64,000 nucleotides of DNA from Zanthoxylum bungeanum (GCA_019454045.1 SKCR01007817.1:372001-436000), one strand, 5' to 3'; shown: positions 1-13,352, counted from the first letter of the stretch. The notes: a model not told the origin generated them from the letters alone. Made by a program: numbers and translations.

Positions 1-1606
1 AGGCTTTTCCTTTTATATTTTCCAAAAATATAAAATGATTTACCTTTTGCTTTAATTCAAAATCAAGCAAAAAGTTGGAACCAAAAGCATAAAGTTTTCC
101 CTCCAAAATGCTTTTTACACTTTATGTCAACTTTAAGTCATATCAACTTTAATAAAGTGACATGTCTTTGACGCTTGATGCGACTTGCGTCGCCGCACTC
201 GAATTTGAAGTACGAATGCGCTCGCAATCACACCCGGGCTCGGGTTCGTTAATTCCAAATTAACGATTTTTCCGTCGCGTCGTAATTAAATGATTACGCC
301 TAGCGAACTCACTATTCACGTCGCTAACGAATTAATTCTAAATTAATTCGTTCGCCCGAATTAAAATCTAATTTTAATTCCGCGTCGAAATCTAATTTCA
401 TTTAATATATCGAATATATTAATTTAATCGATTAATTCCAAATTAATCGTTATCTCTCTCTTGACGATATTTTATTCTAGATAAAATATCTCCGTAATTA
501 ATCCTAGATTAATTTTCTCTCTCTTCTATATAATCCCAGATTATTCAAGAGTGCGAGTTGTGCGTCATCGGTGGATTATCGGGAAGCGACCCATGAGATC
601 CCCGGATTAGCTGGTAGTAAATACGGTCGTCGGAGTATCCGAATCACGTACGTACCAAGTACTACGTTCTACCGATTTACGGGACAAGGTCGACTCCTAG
701 TAAAGCAACAAGTGTACCCAATTCTCCGGACATATCCATTTAAGAATATTAAAGATCTGTATCAAGCGTAGTATACTAATGTATTGTGCATATCGGCCCA
801 GTATCAGATAGTCACGTGCTAGGGCTGGGGCTTGATAAGTGTCTGCCCCATCCGAAGCACATATCGGATGTCTGGTAACATAGTCTCTATAATCGGATAG
901 TTATGACCTGGTCACAATATCCCGATTGGTTGCGCAACACTCAAGAGCACTACTACCATATCCTGCGTGACATCATCTCCATAATGACTGAAGTGACACT
1001 TCCGTCTCGACATCACACCCAATACACTACGACTCTCTGATAAACCCAGAAGTGGTGTACGCAGAACCGGTTAAAGCATGTACCACCAAGACCAAAGTTT
1101 ATCGATTATCGTAAGTATTAGCGATGTAAGTCTCAGGTTAAGACTATACACACCTACCTTGATTTCGGCCTCCCATAGACACATAGTCATAATACCAATG
1201 GGATTCCGAGGGGTCTATCCAGAGCGAAGCTGTTTCCCGTACCATCGGTGAAACACGACCTCCTATCGCACTTGCATAAGTATCCAATACTTATATATAT
1301 AAGAACTATGTCGTTGTGCCCTCACAACGCACACAAGTGCAATACTAGCCTATTCCGCATTATCGATGTCCAGTCTCGATAATACTACGGCTAGGGATAC
1401 TTAATGATTAATCCTTCGGGGACTGATACTGTCTCATATCATTCTCAGTCCAGGAACTAATCATAGGGACCTCTCTTCATTTATATATATTTATGGTGAT
1501 CTAATCACAAATGATGAGAGTGCAATTTCCTTGTCACATAGTTAATTTGCTACAACAACACAATGATCTGTGCAAATAGTGACGCTATGGGTCATTTTGT
1601 CCAACA
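1..1606 (-). mobile_element. Partial Ty1/copia LTR (element 0), running off the window
   Basis: Read on the minus strand the LTR begins at 1606 with TGTTGGACA, the same start as the LTRs of elements A, E, G and J, and can be followed to base 1 without reaching its end. It aligns along its length with 2080-3549, 10080-11448, the reverse of 34782-36788 and 62019-63914. It abuts element A's 3' LTR at 1607, where that LTR is cut internally. The simplest reading is that element 0 inserted into A's 3' LTR and that its body lies to the left of the window. The open frame at 571-771 lies in conserved LTR sequence and is not a gene. Confidence 0.85.
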
Positions 1607-3549
1607 CTTTGAAGCTCCTCCAAGGTCTCGGCAGTGGGCTTTCTTGTTGTCCTCAAATTCGGCCATGGAAGGGTGCATCAAGCTCCAAGCTTTGTTGTAT
1701 AATTCCATGCACACGGGTGGGTTTCCCTATCACCTTTATATGTCTCCATTGTGTGCTAGCACTCTTGATTTTTGCCACAAAAATCACTCTTTGCTTCTCC
1801 ATGACTTACGGTAGTGAGCTGAACAGAAGAAGGAAAAATTTAGCCCCTTGGGCGTGAATTGGAGAGAAGAAGAAATGAGAGAGTAAGTTGTAATGGTTGT
1901 AAATTAGAGTATCTAATACACTTTCTTTTAATTTCAAAAATCAAAATAAAACATATACAATTAATAAACAATTGTAAATGTCAATCAACCATCACACTTG
2001 AGAGTCAAACACTCCTCCATCACTATTCACATCAAAGTGACATGTTGTCAATCACTCAAAGTGACTAGACATCACATCAATCAAAGTGACTAATGATTTG
2101 ACGCTAGATGTGACTAGCGATTTGACGCTTGATGTGACTTACGTGCCGTACTCGAATTCGAAATGCGAATGCACTCGTAAACACTCCCGGTCTCGGGTTC
2201 GCTAATTCCGAATTAACAAATTTTCTGTTGCGACGAAATTAAATAATTTTGCCTAGCAAAATTACTATTCACGTCGCTAATGAATTAATTCTAAATTAAC
2301 TCGTTCGCCCGAATTAAAATCTAATTTCAATTCCGCGTCGAAATCCAATTTCGTTTAATATATCGAAATTATTAATTTGTCGATTAATTCCAAATTAACT
2401 GTTATCTATCTTTAAATAATATTTTATCCTAGATAAAATATCTCCGTAATTAATCCCAGATTAATTTTCTCTCTCTTCTAATTAATCCCAGATTAATTAA
2501 AGTGCGAGTCATACGTCATCGGTGAATCTTCGGGAAGTGACCCATGAGATCCCCGGATATGTTGGCAGTAAATTCGGTCGTCGGACTATCCGAACACGTA
2601 AGTACCTAGTACTACGTTTGTACCGATTTACAAGACAAGGTTGGCTTCTAGCAAAGCGCCATGCCTACCCAATTCTCCAGAAATATCCTTACAGGAATAT
2701 GTGATCTATATCAGGCGTAGTATACGTAGTATTGCGTATTTCGATCCAGTATCGGATGATCAGATGTAAGGCCTGGGGCTGGTACATTGTCTGCCCCGTA
2801 CGAAGCATATATCGGATCACTAGCAACCAGTCTCTTTATTATCAGATAATCATGACCAAGTCATATTATCCCGATGGTTGCAACCCTTAGAGAACCAGTT
2901 TTGTATCCCTACGCGATCATCATCTCCATATGACTGGAGTGATACTTCCGTCTTGACATCACTCCCAACACACTACGATTCTCAATATACCCGCAGAGGT
3001 GTACACAGAACCTGTTAAAGCCCTGGACTACCTAAAACCAAAGCATATTGATTGTCGTAAGTATTAGCGGTGCAAGTCTCAGGTTAAGACCAAATACACC
3101 TACCATGATTTCGGACTTCCATAGACACATAGTCATACTACTAATGGAATTCCGAGGGGGTCTATCCAGAGCGAAGCTGTTTCCCGTACCATCGGTAAAC
3201 ACAACCTCCTACTACACTTGCATGAGTATCCTATACCCAAATATATGTGAACTATGATGTTATGCCCTCACAACGCGCACAAGTGTAATACTAGTCTTTT
3301 ACGCATTATCGATGTCCATTCTCGATAATACTCTGACTAGGGATATTTAATGATTAAACCTTCACGGATTGATACTGTCTCATATCATCTCAATCCAGGA
3401 ACTAATCATAAGGACCTCCTATCATTTATACATCTTGGTGATCTAATCACAAATGATAAGAGAGCAATCTCCTTTGTCACATAGTTAATTTGTACAACAA
3501 CACCATGATCTGTACAAATAGTGACGATATGGGTCATAACTATCCAACA
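1607..3549 (-). repeat. 3' LTR of copia element A (3'-truncated)
   Basis: It aligns with 9608-11448 and starts at 3549 directly next to the polypurine tract. The family's terminal portion corresponding to 9478-9607 is missing because the LTR of element 0 interrupts it at 1606/1607. If that was a clean insertion the 5-bp target would be CTTTG (1607-1611), but its second copy lies outside the window. Confidence 0.85.
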
Positions 3550-3562
3550 ATCTCCCACTTGG
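3550..3562 (-). promoter_or_regulatory. Polypurine tract of element A
   Basis: Read on the minus strand this is AAGTGGGAGAT immediately upstream of the 3' LTR start, the standard place for the plus-strand DNA primer. Element E has the same sequence before its 3' LTR at 42685. Confidence 0.85.
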
Positions 3563-6500
3563 CTTATAGCCAGTCACTCGAGTGTCCTACACCCGAACTA
3601 TATACAGTTGGCTCAAATTATTGAGAAAAGACTTTCGTCAGCGGATTTGCATGATTATCATCTGATGCAATTTATTCGATCATCACATCACCACGATGTA
3701 TGATCCGAACAAATCAGATGAATAGTCGAAGTATGTATCTGGATCATTGATGAGACCATTAATTCTTTAGCATGTATTGAAGCCTAGCTCAGCTGCTAAC
3801 ATAACTATATCTAATCTAATTAGATTTGTTATTGACCTAAATTGATTCTTTTGCTGCCTCAGCTACAGCAATAACCCGCATTTGTTGTTTATTCGGTAAC
3901 AGTATCTTGCTTGGAAGATTTCCAGCTCACTGTACCGTTATTCAAACTTTATAGTACGGTTGTTACGACTAACAGTTGTTATTATCGGTTATGAAACTTG
4001 CAGCAGTGATCCAGTCACTTCAAGTTCTCCTTCTCTATAGTATAAGACAGCATCCTTAGATCTCTAAGATTCTAAAGGATGTTCTTAACATCAATCCACT
4101 GACCATCACTAGGATTGGCCTGATTGTGAATCCATATGCTCAAAGCGTATGAGACACCAGGTCACGTACATTTTTGTACCGGTTCTCGGAGAGTGTTCAA
4201 CAACTTCAAATCTATCCCAGTAGATCTTTATTCCTAGAATAAAAGTTGTTTCTCCCAAGAATTCTACGGAGAATTTTCACGAAAGCTAAGCTTTCACCGA
4301 TTGTATTTTTGGGAATATCATTTCCAAGAAATGACGTATTATCATTATTTTAGGACATTATTGTCAGTGCGCTCCCACTAACCTCCTTATTTATACACAA
4401 GAATCATTTTCGTTTTGAATTAAATCATATACCATTATGATTACATCAAAACAATAATTCCAAGAATTCAATGCTTGTTTCAATCCATACATGGATCGAA
4501 TAACCTGCAAACCTTGTTTGCTAGTTATGGTACGACAAAACCGTCAGGATGTTGTAAACATCCTCCAAAAGGTTTCTGTTAAGGAAAGCGGTTTTGGCAT
4601 TACAGCTGCCATATTTCATGAATGAAACATGCAGCATCAGCAAGTATTATCGAAATGGATTTATCATGGCAACATGTAAAAGGTTTCGTCGTAATCTACA
4701 CAATGTTGATAACGATACCTTTTCGCTACAAGCCTAGCTTAGTATGTTGGTATGTTGCCTTCCATGTATGTCTTCCTTGAAGACTAATATAATACCAATA
4801 GGCACAATGCCTTGCAGTACAACAACTAGTGTCTAAACATAGTTGGTATACATGGAATCCATTTCGTATATCATGACACTTTGCCATAATAGAGAGTCGA
4901 TACCTTGTATCATTTCCTCATACGTAGTCAGTTCGTATTCCTCAAGAAGATTGACATCTTTATGAGGTGAGATCAGAAACCCATACCCCAGGTTGTTTTC
5001 TGACTCTCTCCGACTTACGTGGTTATTGTGTATTCGAAGATTATGGTATAGTTTCATCCTTGATGAACTATTCATGTTCCATTAAGGACTCGGTGCCTAG
5101 AATAGTATTACTCCGATTTTCATCGAGGTTTACTTTCCTCCCACTTACCACTGCATATCGGTATTCCTCTTAGGAAAACCGCATGGCGAGCAATAATTAC
5201 ATTGTTCTCTTATGAGTTGTATAAGTACTATACTTTGGTGTCCTTAGGATAACCTACAATTAGACACTTATCCAATTTGGGTTTTAGTTTGGTATCATCC
5301 AAACATATGCCTAGCATACCCAAATAATCAAGAATGAGAAACCCGGTTTCTTTCCTGTTTATATCTAATATGAAGTCTGTCAAACAGATTTTTATGGAAC
5401 CTTATTCAAAATAAGTTCTGCACTGTTTATGCGTATCCGTTGAAGGAAATGATAGCTCAGAGTGACTCAGGATTAACCTTATCATGTATAACAAAATTCG
5501 ATCACTCTGTTCGGACACACCGTCAAAATGACGTGTTCCGGGATGAGTCCTCATTGAAAGATTACTATACTCTTTCAAGTATTTGAGAAACTTATTGCTT
5601 AAGTATTTTTATCATGGTCTAATCGTGGTGTTTAATACTTTAGCCGATCTGTTTGTCTATTTTGTGTCGAAACTTTAAAAGTTTCCGATTTTTGTTTCAA
5701 AAGAAACACATAACCATAACGCGATGCCACATCCGTAAAGGTCACGAAATATTCATATCCACCTCTAGCCTAGCTAGATATGGGCCCACTTGCTTCACTA
5801 TGAACTAGGGCTAACAGATCGATGGCATTGGCATTTTTAAAAAAGTAAATAGTGTTATAGGCACTTTACCCAATAAACTAGATTCGTAGACATTATTTGA
5901 TTGGAATCAAATTTTTCCTAGTACCCACTCTTCAAAAGTGTGGATATACGAGTCTTGTTTAATTGTCTCCCATACAACAATGCCACAATATAAGTTTCAA
6001 CTGATTAAATCAGTTCGAGTTTTTTGTTTGTCATGTTATATGTTTGAGATCTATTTATATTCAAAATATAAATTCTGTTATTCACATCTAATGTGTTTAT
6101 CTCAATATCATCTTTATATAAAAAAACACTTTAGTGTTCTAGAATATAAAGGTATATCCGCAACGGATTATACTCTGATGTAGAGATAATGTTTCTAGTC
6201 AAACTAGTTACATTTTAACAGTTTCCTAATTTAAGTACACACCCGAAGGGTAGTTCCTAAATTTAGGTATCTACGGTTAAAACAATGACTTTCGTCCCGT
6301 TCTCAATTCACAAATTAATCTCATCTGAAGTCAGTATCCTGCTCATAGCAGATTCTGCAAACCAGTACATATTTATGTACTACACTAAGTGTCTAAAATC
6401 CAATTTTAATACTAGTAGTGAACATATTTATGACAAACATATTTGAAGTCAGAGCCTTGCTCGTCTTCAATTCCTTCATGTCTGCTTTGTCCAAATGGCA

Positions 6501-7084
6501 GTCATGCTTCCGCGATCCCGTTTGCCATATTTTAGGCAGACATTTTGGGATATGTCATTTATCTTCCGAGAAGATTATAATGATTTTGTCTTTGCCCATT
6601 TCCACACTCCAGAAGCCTTTGGCCAAGCTTTGGCCTTCTTAAATGTCGAAGTAAGGTGCACCTTGCGCTTCTTGCCTTATTGCAAACTTTAACTTTGTCT
6701 CCTTGAGAACAGTCATTAACTCTCCAAGAGTTTATATTACAATTTAGTACTTCTAAGATCTATAAAGATCCTTCAATTTCATTATCATACTATAAAGATC
6801 TAATCTTTATTTCTGATTAAGAAATTAAGGACTCTATTCGGCAAGTTTAATGGATTAAGTACTAAAGTTATCATCACATGAATCTTCCAAAGATCATGCT
6901 CTACTATTTTTCTTAACTCCGGGCTTAGGCCTAATATGTTATTTTATCAAATAAAGTAACTTATTAGTTTCCAGGACCATCCTGAAATTTATTCCCAATT
7001 TGAAAATTAAAGTCGTTTAAATACATTTTCCCTAGGATTATGTTTTAAATGCTAATCTTTCAATTTTATCTTGATTCTAATAGT
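3563..7084 (-). pseudogene. Decayed copia gag-pol of element A
   Basis: Fragments of a copia polyprotein are readable on the minus strand in several frames. Near 7084 is the gag start, recognised by alignment to the gag starts of E (39138) and G (59771). Near 6480-6560 is a degenerate nucleocapsid Cys-His stretch. Between about 5075 and 4833 is the linker leading into reverse transcriptase, with ISPHKDVNLLEEYELTTYEE and a following MDSMY motif. Near 3840-3870 is the RNase H end (AEAA-like). No frame stays open beyond 81 codons, so no protein is expected. The copy parallels 39138-42672 of element E, which helps locate each block. Confidence 0.75.
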
Positions 7085-7343
7085 CCAACTATTTAATTAA
7101 TGATTTTCGGTACTATTTATTATAATGATTATTATAGTCCAACTATTTAATCAACTATAATTTAATAGGTTAAAATCAATTATATTGATTACTATAATCC
7201 AATTATAAAATCAACTATAATTAATCAAATAAATTCAAGTATATTGATTACTATAATCTAATTATATAATCAACTATAAATGAATAGTTTGAATACAGTC
7301 CAACTGTTTATTAAAACAATGATTTAAATATTAGTCCAACTAA
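7079..7343 (-). other. Array of six mini-hairpins in leader of element A
   Basis: Just upstream of gag on the element strand there are six short inverted repeats with a 3-base loop: 7079-7093 (AATAGT/ACTATT), 7133-7147 (ATAGT/ACTAT), 7193-7207 (TATAAT/ATTATA), 7252-7266 (TATAAT/ATTATA), 7295-7307 (ACAGT/ACTGT) and 7331-7343 (TTAGT/ACTAA). The loop is CCA or CTA on the plus strand, TGG or TAG on the element strand. Stem sequences differ but stay complementary. Equivalent arrays occur at 38916-39123 and 59781-59921. Function is unknown; an RNA structure in the genomic transcript is inferred. Confidence 0.7.
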
Positions 7344-7514
7344 CATTTAATTTATTTGACGAATGATTTTGATATGAGCGTGTATGGCAAGTTATTAAAC
7401 GAATATTGCAAATTCAATACTTGTCTCTCACTATTTTTCGGCGAGCCTCTAACCCTCTGTCGAGAACTCGGGAAACCGTGTTTCCTAGTGGGCTAGGATC
7501 CTGTTAAATGTCAC

Positions 7515-7900
7515 ACAATCTTGACTTTGGCCAACAAATTGTATGATAATTAACTAGGTAGATCTCTAAGATCAATTGGATCCCATCCAATTCCTAGATC
7601 CAGTAGGGGGACATCCAAGTCTGAAACATATATCTTATATATGCCAATATATCCAATATATTACCTAACCTTTTTCCTCTGAATCAACTAAGCATTGGCT
7701 TTGGCATAACAAACTTAGTGATCCCAGTTAAGCGGAACCCATTGACCATGGAAAGCTTCGTAATCAATGTCGATGGACAAGAAGTGGTCTTGACTTTGGC
7801 CAACAAACCACAACTTGGACAAGACACCGATATGGAACAAAGCTCTCATGATTCAAACATATCCTCGACGGACAAAGGTCTTGACTTTGGCCAACAAACC
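7515..7900 (-). other. Four palindromic-loop stem-loops in leader of element A
   Basis: Four copies of a motif with element-strand consensus TTGTTGGCCAAAGTCAAG lie at 7515-7542, 7688-7718 (a diverged copy), 7784-7811 and 7877-7900. Each is closed by a different paired stem (given on the plus strand): ACAAT/ATTGT, CTAAG/CTTAG, GTGGT/ACCAC and GGT/ACC. The loop contains the self-complementary octamer TTGGCCAA in three of the four. The same four positions are occupied in elements E and G with compensatory stem changes. The antisense reading frame at 7718-7921 overlaps these repeats and is probably fortuitous. Confidence 0.75.
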
Positions 7901-9464
7901 AATGCCAGTCTTGGATCTTAAGTAAGAATCACTCAATGGAAGGAAAAATGCTTAATATTTTATGAGGGTTTTTCGCGTGCAAATTGGCAACCAATTTATT
8001 ATCTTTGTTAAGGTCTCATCATCATACACTATTAAACATGTATTCTAAACACATAATAAGGCGCGTAAATAAATAAATAATAATGATATGCGGATGGATA
8101 CTTAACACATTGATCCTAGATCAAATCTCTCATTTTCCTCTCTCCCGCTAGCACATGTATTACTTCTACCTGATACATAACACTTCTAAAGAAACCTCAT
8201 TTACATTGAGGGGAATAGGTGAGAAGAGAAATACAAAGAGTATGAGGTAATAGGCTGGACACGCAGGTCCAATTAATAAATTCTAAATTTATTACAACAA
8301 TTTCCAAAATTGCCCCACCCATCTAATATCCATCCGATATACATTATTCATGCATTGCAACCATGTATTCACACAAGCATGTTATCAATAAATCTAATCC
8401 AATTAATTAATCTGATATTAGTGACCATCCAATGTTCAAACAACGATTTGATTTTGCGCGAGTCCAACTCGTTTTGCGAATAAGTACTCAAAGTACGAAT
8501 TCTTGAATTAAATTAAACTACAAAATTAAATCCAATTTAATATGTATTTAATACTAATTCACTATTTAATTCCAAATTAAATATTACACTTTATTAACGA
8601 ACCTTTTACGACTTAAATTCCAAATTTAATCGTTACGGGTCTCAAAGCCCGATTAACGTCCAACGTTAAATAAATTAAAGTATAATGGGCTTTCAATTAA
8701 TTTTTTTAAGGCGTGGACTTTTGGTCAACTTGGGTCAAACCCAATAACCAAAGCCCAATCAAGGAATAACCCATAAGCCTAGAAATAAATTTAGGCCCAT
8801 TAGGCCCAATTAAAATAATTAAGGTCAATTAGTCGCATTTGGACTTTATGGAAATGGTTTTGGGCCCAATTTGATCCAATCAATTTAGCCTAAACTCATC
8901 TTGTTACAACCAAACCCATTTAGCCCATTTACAACTTTTAAGCCCAAATCCAATTTAAGCCCATTTAATTAAACTACAAAAATTCCAAATTTCATATTTA
9001 ATTAAACAAAGTGTATGGCATAATTAATTACCCAATTCAATATTTCCAAAACATCAATTAGCCTAATTAATCATGCTCTTTAACAATAATTAGTGTCCAA
9101 CACAATTTATCAAAAATCAAACCCATATATACATGCTATAGTCTCGGCAATTTGGGGATAACTATGTCCAATTCGAATACAATCCAATTAAATCCAATTA
9201 AACATTAAATCAACATTCCCAACATGATTCCAACTCATCCAATGAATCAAAAATAAAAAATCCCAAGACATTTAGGGTTCCTCTTCATTCGGCCAAGCCA
9301 AGAATATTGGGGAAAATTGTTCCAAACAACATTTCATGAAATTGATCCAATCAATCTTCAATTCAACATCATTTAAGCATACTCAATCATCCAATTTCAT
9401 TAAATCATGCTCAAATACATTTTACCCAATTTTAACCCTAAATCAAGTTTCATGCTTTTACCTC
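7901..9464 (-). other. Untranslated leader of element A, no further gene
   Basis: This AT-rich leader lies between the primer site and the hairpin arrays. It matches 36804-38340 of element E and 60480-62003 of element G in the opposite or same orientation. Repeated GGGCC/GGCCC words occur at about 8680-8960. I see no coding region or RNA gene in it. Confidence 0.6.
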
Positions 9465-9476
9465 GCTCTGATACCA
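9465..9476 (-). promoter_or_regulatory. Primer binding site, initiator tRNA-Met type (element A)
   Basis: On the minus strand it reads TGGTATCAGAGC followed by GAGG, complementary to the 3' end of plant initiator tRNA-Met. It sits one base inside the 5' LTR end (ACA at 9478-9480 as rc). It is the best preserved primer site of this LTR family in the window. Confidence 0.9.
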
Positions 9477-9477
9477 T

Positions 9478-11448
9478 TGTTGGAGTTTTCTACGGTCCCG
9501 AGGATCTATTATTAAGCATAAAACATATGTGAATACATCGAAGAAGTTGCGGAATACTTACATCGATCGATTGAGCGATGCGGTGAAGAACAAAAAAACT
9601 TTTTAAGCCCTTTGAAGCTCCTCCAAGGTCTCGGCAGTGGGCTTTCTTGTTGTCCTCAAATTCGGCCATGGAAGGGTGCATCAAGCTCCAAGCTTTGTTG
9701 TATAATTCCATGCACACTGGTGGGTTTCCCTATCACCTTTGTATGTCTCCATTGTGTGCTAGCACTCTTGATTTTTACCACAAAAATCACTCTTTGCTTC
9801 TCCATGACTCACGGTAGTGAGCTGAACAGAAGAAGGAAAAATTCAGCCCATTGGGCGTGAATTGGAGAGAAGAAGAAGTGAGAGAGTGAGTTGTAATGGT
9901 TGTTGTAAATTAGTGTATCTAATACACTTTCTTTTAATTTCAAAAATCAAAATAAAACATATACAATTAATAAACAATTGTAAATGTCAATCAACCATCA
10001 CACTTGAGTGTCAAACACTCCTCCATCACTATTCACATCAAAATGACATGTTGTCAATCACTCAAAGTGACTAGACATCACATCAATCAAAGTGACTAAT
10101 GATTTGACGCTAGATGTGACTAGCGATTTGACGGTTAATGTGACTTGCGTGCCGCACTCGAATTCGAAATGCGAATGCGCTCGCAAACACTCCCGGGCTC
10201 GGGTTCGCTAATTCCGAATTAACGAATTTTCCGTTGCGACGAAATTAAATAAATTTACCTAGCAAAATTACTATTCACATCGCTAACGAATTAATTCTAA
10301 ATTAACTTGTTCGCCCGAATTAAAATCTAATTTCAATTCCGCGTCGAAATCCAATTTCGTTTAATATATCGAATATATTAATTTGTCGATTAATTCCAAA
10401 TTAACCGTTATCTATCTTTAAATAATATTTTATCCTAGATATTGAGATCCCGGGATATGTTGGCAGTAAATTCGGTCGTCGGACTATCCGAACACGTAAG
10501 TACCTAGTACTACGTTTGTATCGATTTACAAGACAAGGTTGGCTTCTAGCAAAACGCCATGCCTACTCAATTCTCCAGAAATATCCTTACAGGAATATGT
10601 GATCTATATCAGGCGTAGTATACGTAGTATTGCGTATTTCGATCCAGTATCGGATGATCACATGCAAGGCCTGAGGCTGGTACAGTGTCTGCCCCGTACG
10701 AAGCATATATCGGATCACTAGCAACTAGTCTCTTTATTATCAGATAATCATGACCAAGTCATATTATCCCGATGGTTGCAACCCATAGAGAAACAATTCT
10801 GTATCCCTGCGCGATCATCATCTCCATATGACTAGAGTGATACTTCCGTCTTGACATCACACCCAACATATTATGATTCTCAATATACCCAGCAGAGGCG
10901 TACACAGAACCTGTTAAAGCCCTGGATGACCTAAAACCAAAGCATGTTGATTGTCGCAAGTATTAGCGGTGCAAGTCTCAGGTTAAGACCAAATACACCT
11001 ACCCTGATTTCGGACTTCCATAGACACATAGTCATACTACCAATGGAATTCTGAGGGAGTCTATCCAGAACGAAGCTGTTTCCCGTACCATCGGTAAACA
11101 AAACCTCCTACTACACTTGCATGAGTATCCTATACCCAAATATATGAGAACTATGTCGTTATGCCCTCACAACGCGCACACGTGTAATACTAGTCTTTTA
11201 CGCATTATCGATGTCCATTCTCGATAATACTCTGACTAGGGATATTTAATGATTAAACCTTCGCGGATTGATACTGTCTCATATCATCTCAATCCAGGAA
11301 CTAATCATAAGGACCTCCTATCATTTATACATCTTGGTGATCTAATCACAAATGATAAGAGAGCAATATCCTTTGTCACATAGTTAATTTGTACAACAAC
11401 ACCATGATCTGTACAAATAGTGACGCTATTGGTCATAACTGTTCAATA
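9478..11448 (-). repeat. 5' LTR of copia element A (1,971 bp)
   Basis: It ends in CCAACA next to the primer site and matches 1607-3549 with scattered substitutions and small indels. The outer end at 11441-11448 is mutated from the family start TGTTGGAC. The LTR holds no protein gene. Confidence 0.88.
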
Positions 11449-13349
11449 TTCCACACTTAGATGGTAGTCACGTCACCGATCTACTTAGATCAGACCTCCG
11501 CCTGTTCGTTGGGTGTGGATAGATCCTTAGGGTGTCCAGTGTGTATCGAGATAGGATCCGTCAATTCTGTGTATCAGAGCATAGATAATCCATATGATTA
11601 GCAATCAGATAAAAACCATGGGCCCGTGGTACAATTTAGAAGTTAGTTCTAAATGTTCTTTTTGAGATTGCTAATAGAATAGTCGACTTGATAATCCCTA
11701 TAGAGATTTGACGTTTACATCTATATCTCTGGGATATATCCGGATACCTGTGACGGAGGAATTATACATTTTCCATGACCTCGACCTGTATGATTCAGCG
11801 AGTTTATCCGTGGTTGTCATAATTTACGGGTGGATAAATTATGGACACGAAATTAGATTTCGCGACGGATATGCCTGAATCTAGAGAGTCTCACTAATGA
11901 AATATACTCGTAGAGCACTAGGGCAATATTTATAAATAATATTGATTATTTATAAAGTTTTTTAAAGGTTAAACGCAAAATACATGTGTAGGGACCCGAT
12001 AGTCATTTCCTTAATTTTTGTGTATTTGCATTTAATGCTTGATTAATTCAATACACATTAATTAATTGTCAAATTGAGATATTTGACTAATATTATAAAT
12101 ATATATATGTATTTGATATTTATTGTAAAAATAATATATATTTAATATATTTGTATTTAATTAATTAATTAATTATTTAATTGTTAAATGATTAAATTAA
12201 TTAAAATATAAATATCTTAAAGTTATGATATTTTATTAATGGTTTGAGTTGCAATTGTTGACTAACTTTAATTCATTAAATGGTTTGATGATTAAAGTTA
12301 ACAAGTTGTAAAGTTAAAATTAATTGAAACAAAAACAAATATCTTGATATTTTGGCTACTACAATTTCGGCCAAGGGCAAAATTGAAGGTGTATATATTG
12401 TTTCTTTTATTTTAGGGTTTGAAACCATCAACACTTACTACAAAAACTCCATTGAAGAAACAAAAGAAGCTTGAGAGAAAGATAAAGTAATACAAGAAAA
12501 TCTTGGAATTTTATTAAGTTTTTCCAACTTACTATTAGAGAGGAAAGTGTTCCTTTTGTTCTAGGCTACATGCTATGATGTTCTCATGTTATTCTTTTCT
12601 TTATTCTTTATGTTTTTGTTTAATGGAAGTTTGAGTAAAGGGTTGAGCATGTATAAAGTTAATAGAATGTTAGTAGTAAGCATTCTTTTCATTGTTTTAG
12701 AACCTTGTTGCCATTCTAGAGTTATTGACCCACTCTTAAATGACCTAGATTTGTTCTATTTTTGTTTCATTGTGGTGAGGCTTGATTGTAATGGAAGAAA
12801 CATGATTGAAGTATTGGATTTTGTTAATTTGGTCTAATTTGTCCAATTTGAAGAAATTGAAAAATTAGGGTTTAAGACTTGTTCCAAATTTGGGGCTTTT
12901 CATTTATGTTGTGTATTTGAATGTGTATATGATACATTTTAAATCTTATGTTGATTGGATTTCATTTGCATGTGTTTTGAACAATGGAAATGCAAAATGC
13001 ATATTCCCTCATTGTGAGGCTCTCGGCCTTATGGCTAAAATTTGGGTTTTTTGTTGCTAATTGTATTTTGACATTTGAAACATGTTAAATTCATATTAGA
13101 AATGATTTAGAATCATTCAAAATTGTTTTGAACAATTTCGGATTAAAAATAAACAAAAATATTATGTATAAGGGCAATTCGGTAAATTCACATAAATTTG
13201 ATTTATTGTGTTTTATTTCATAATTTGATTATTGGATAATAAAATAAATAAGTTTATTTTATTAATCCGAGAAAAAGTTTTGAAATCGAAAAATTTTGAG
13301 TTTCCACTGTTCCGTTGCGTTACCGGATATCCGCAAGAAAACCCCTTCA
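11449..13349 (+). repeat. 5' LTR of element B, missing its first 494 bp
   Basis: It is co-linear with 18566-20479 and nearly identical over long stretches. It ends in CCTTCA three bases before the primer site. The reading frame at 12586-12837 lies in LTR sequence, has no counterpart of the same length in the 3' LTR, and is not considered a gene. Confidence 0.9.
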
Positions 13350-13352
13350 AAA

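Larger units (their letters stand above)
1607..11448 (-). mobile_element. Ty1/copia retrotransposon A (decayed, two LTRs)
   Basis: The element lies on the minus strand in the order 5' LTR (9478-11448), initiator-Met primer site (9465-9476), a leader of about 2.4 kb with two hairpin arrays (7085-9464), gag-pol remnants (about 3563-7084), polypurine tract (3550-3562) and 3' LTR (1607-3549). The order and the LTR similarity define it as a copia element. Coding capacity is lost through many frameshifts and stops. The 3' LTR lacks about its last 130 bases because element 0 interrupts it, so a target duplication cannot be checked. The right end at 11448 has decayed from the family start (the rc of TGTTGGAC reads gttcaata) and abuts truncated element B. 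Confidence 0.88.

Noticed and set aside
571..771. Frame shared with 2522-2704 and 35621-35821 (ATHEIPGxxGSKxxRRxIR)
   Set aside because: All copies are the same LTR region. The similarity is LTR homology, the frame varies in length and end, and it is antisense to the element.
7718..7921. Antisense reading frame seen also at 38338-38652 (minus) and in damaged form at 60270-60480 (PVKRNPLTxESFVINVDGQE)
   Set aside because: It looks conserved, but it lies on the strand opposite to the element, covers the constrained hairpin repeats, and is broken in copy G. The conservation is better explained by the RNA stem-loops.
9465..9476. Fragments of tRNA-Met and tRNA-Asp as possible tRNA genes
   Set aside because: Only the 12-18 bases complementary to tRNA 3' ends are present, next to LTRs; no cloverleaf can be formed.
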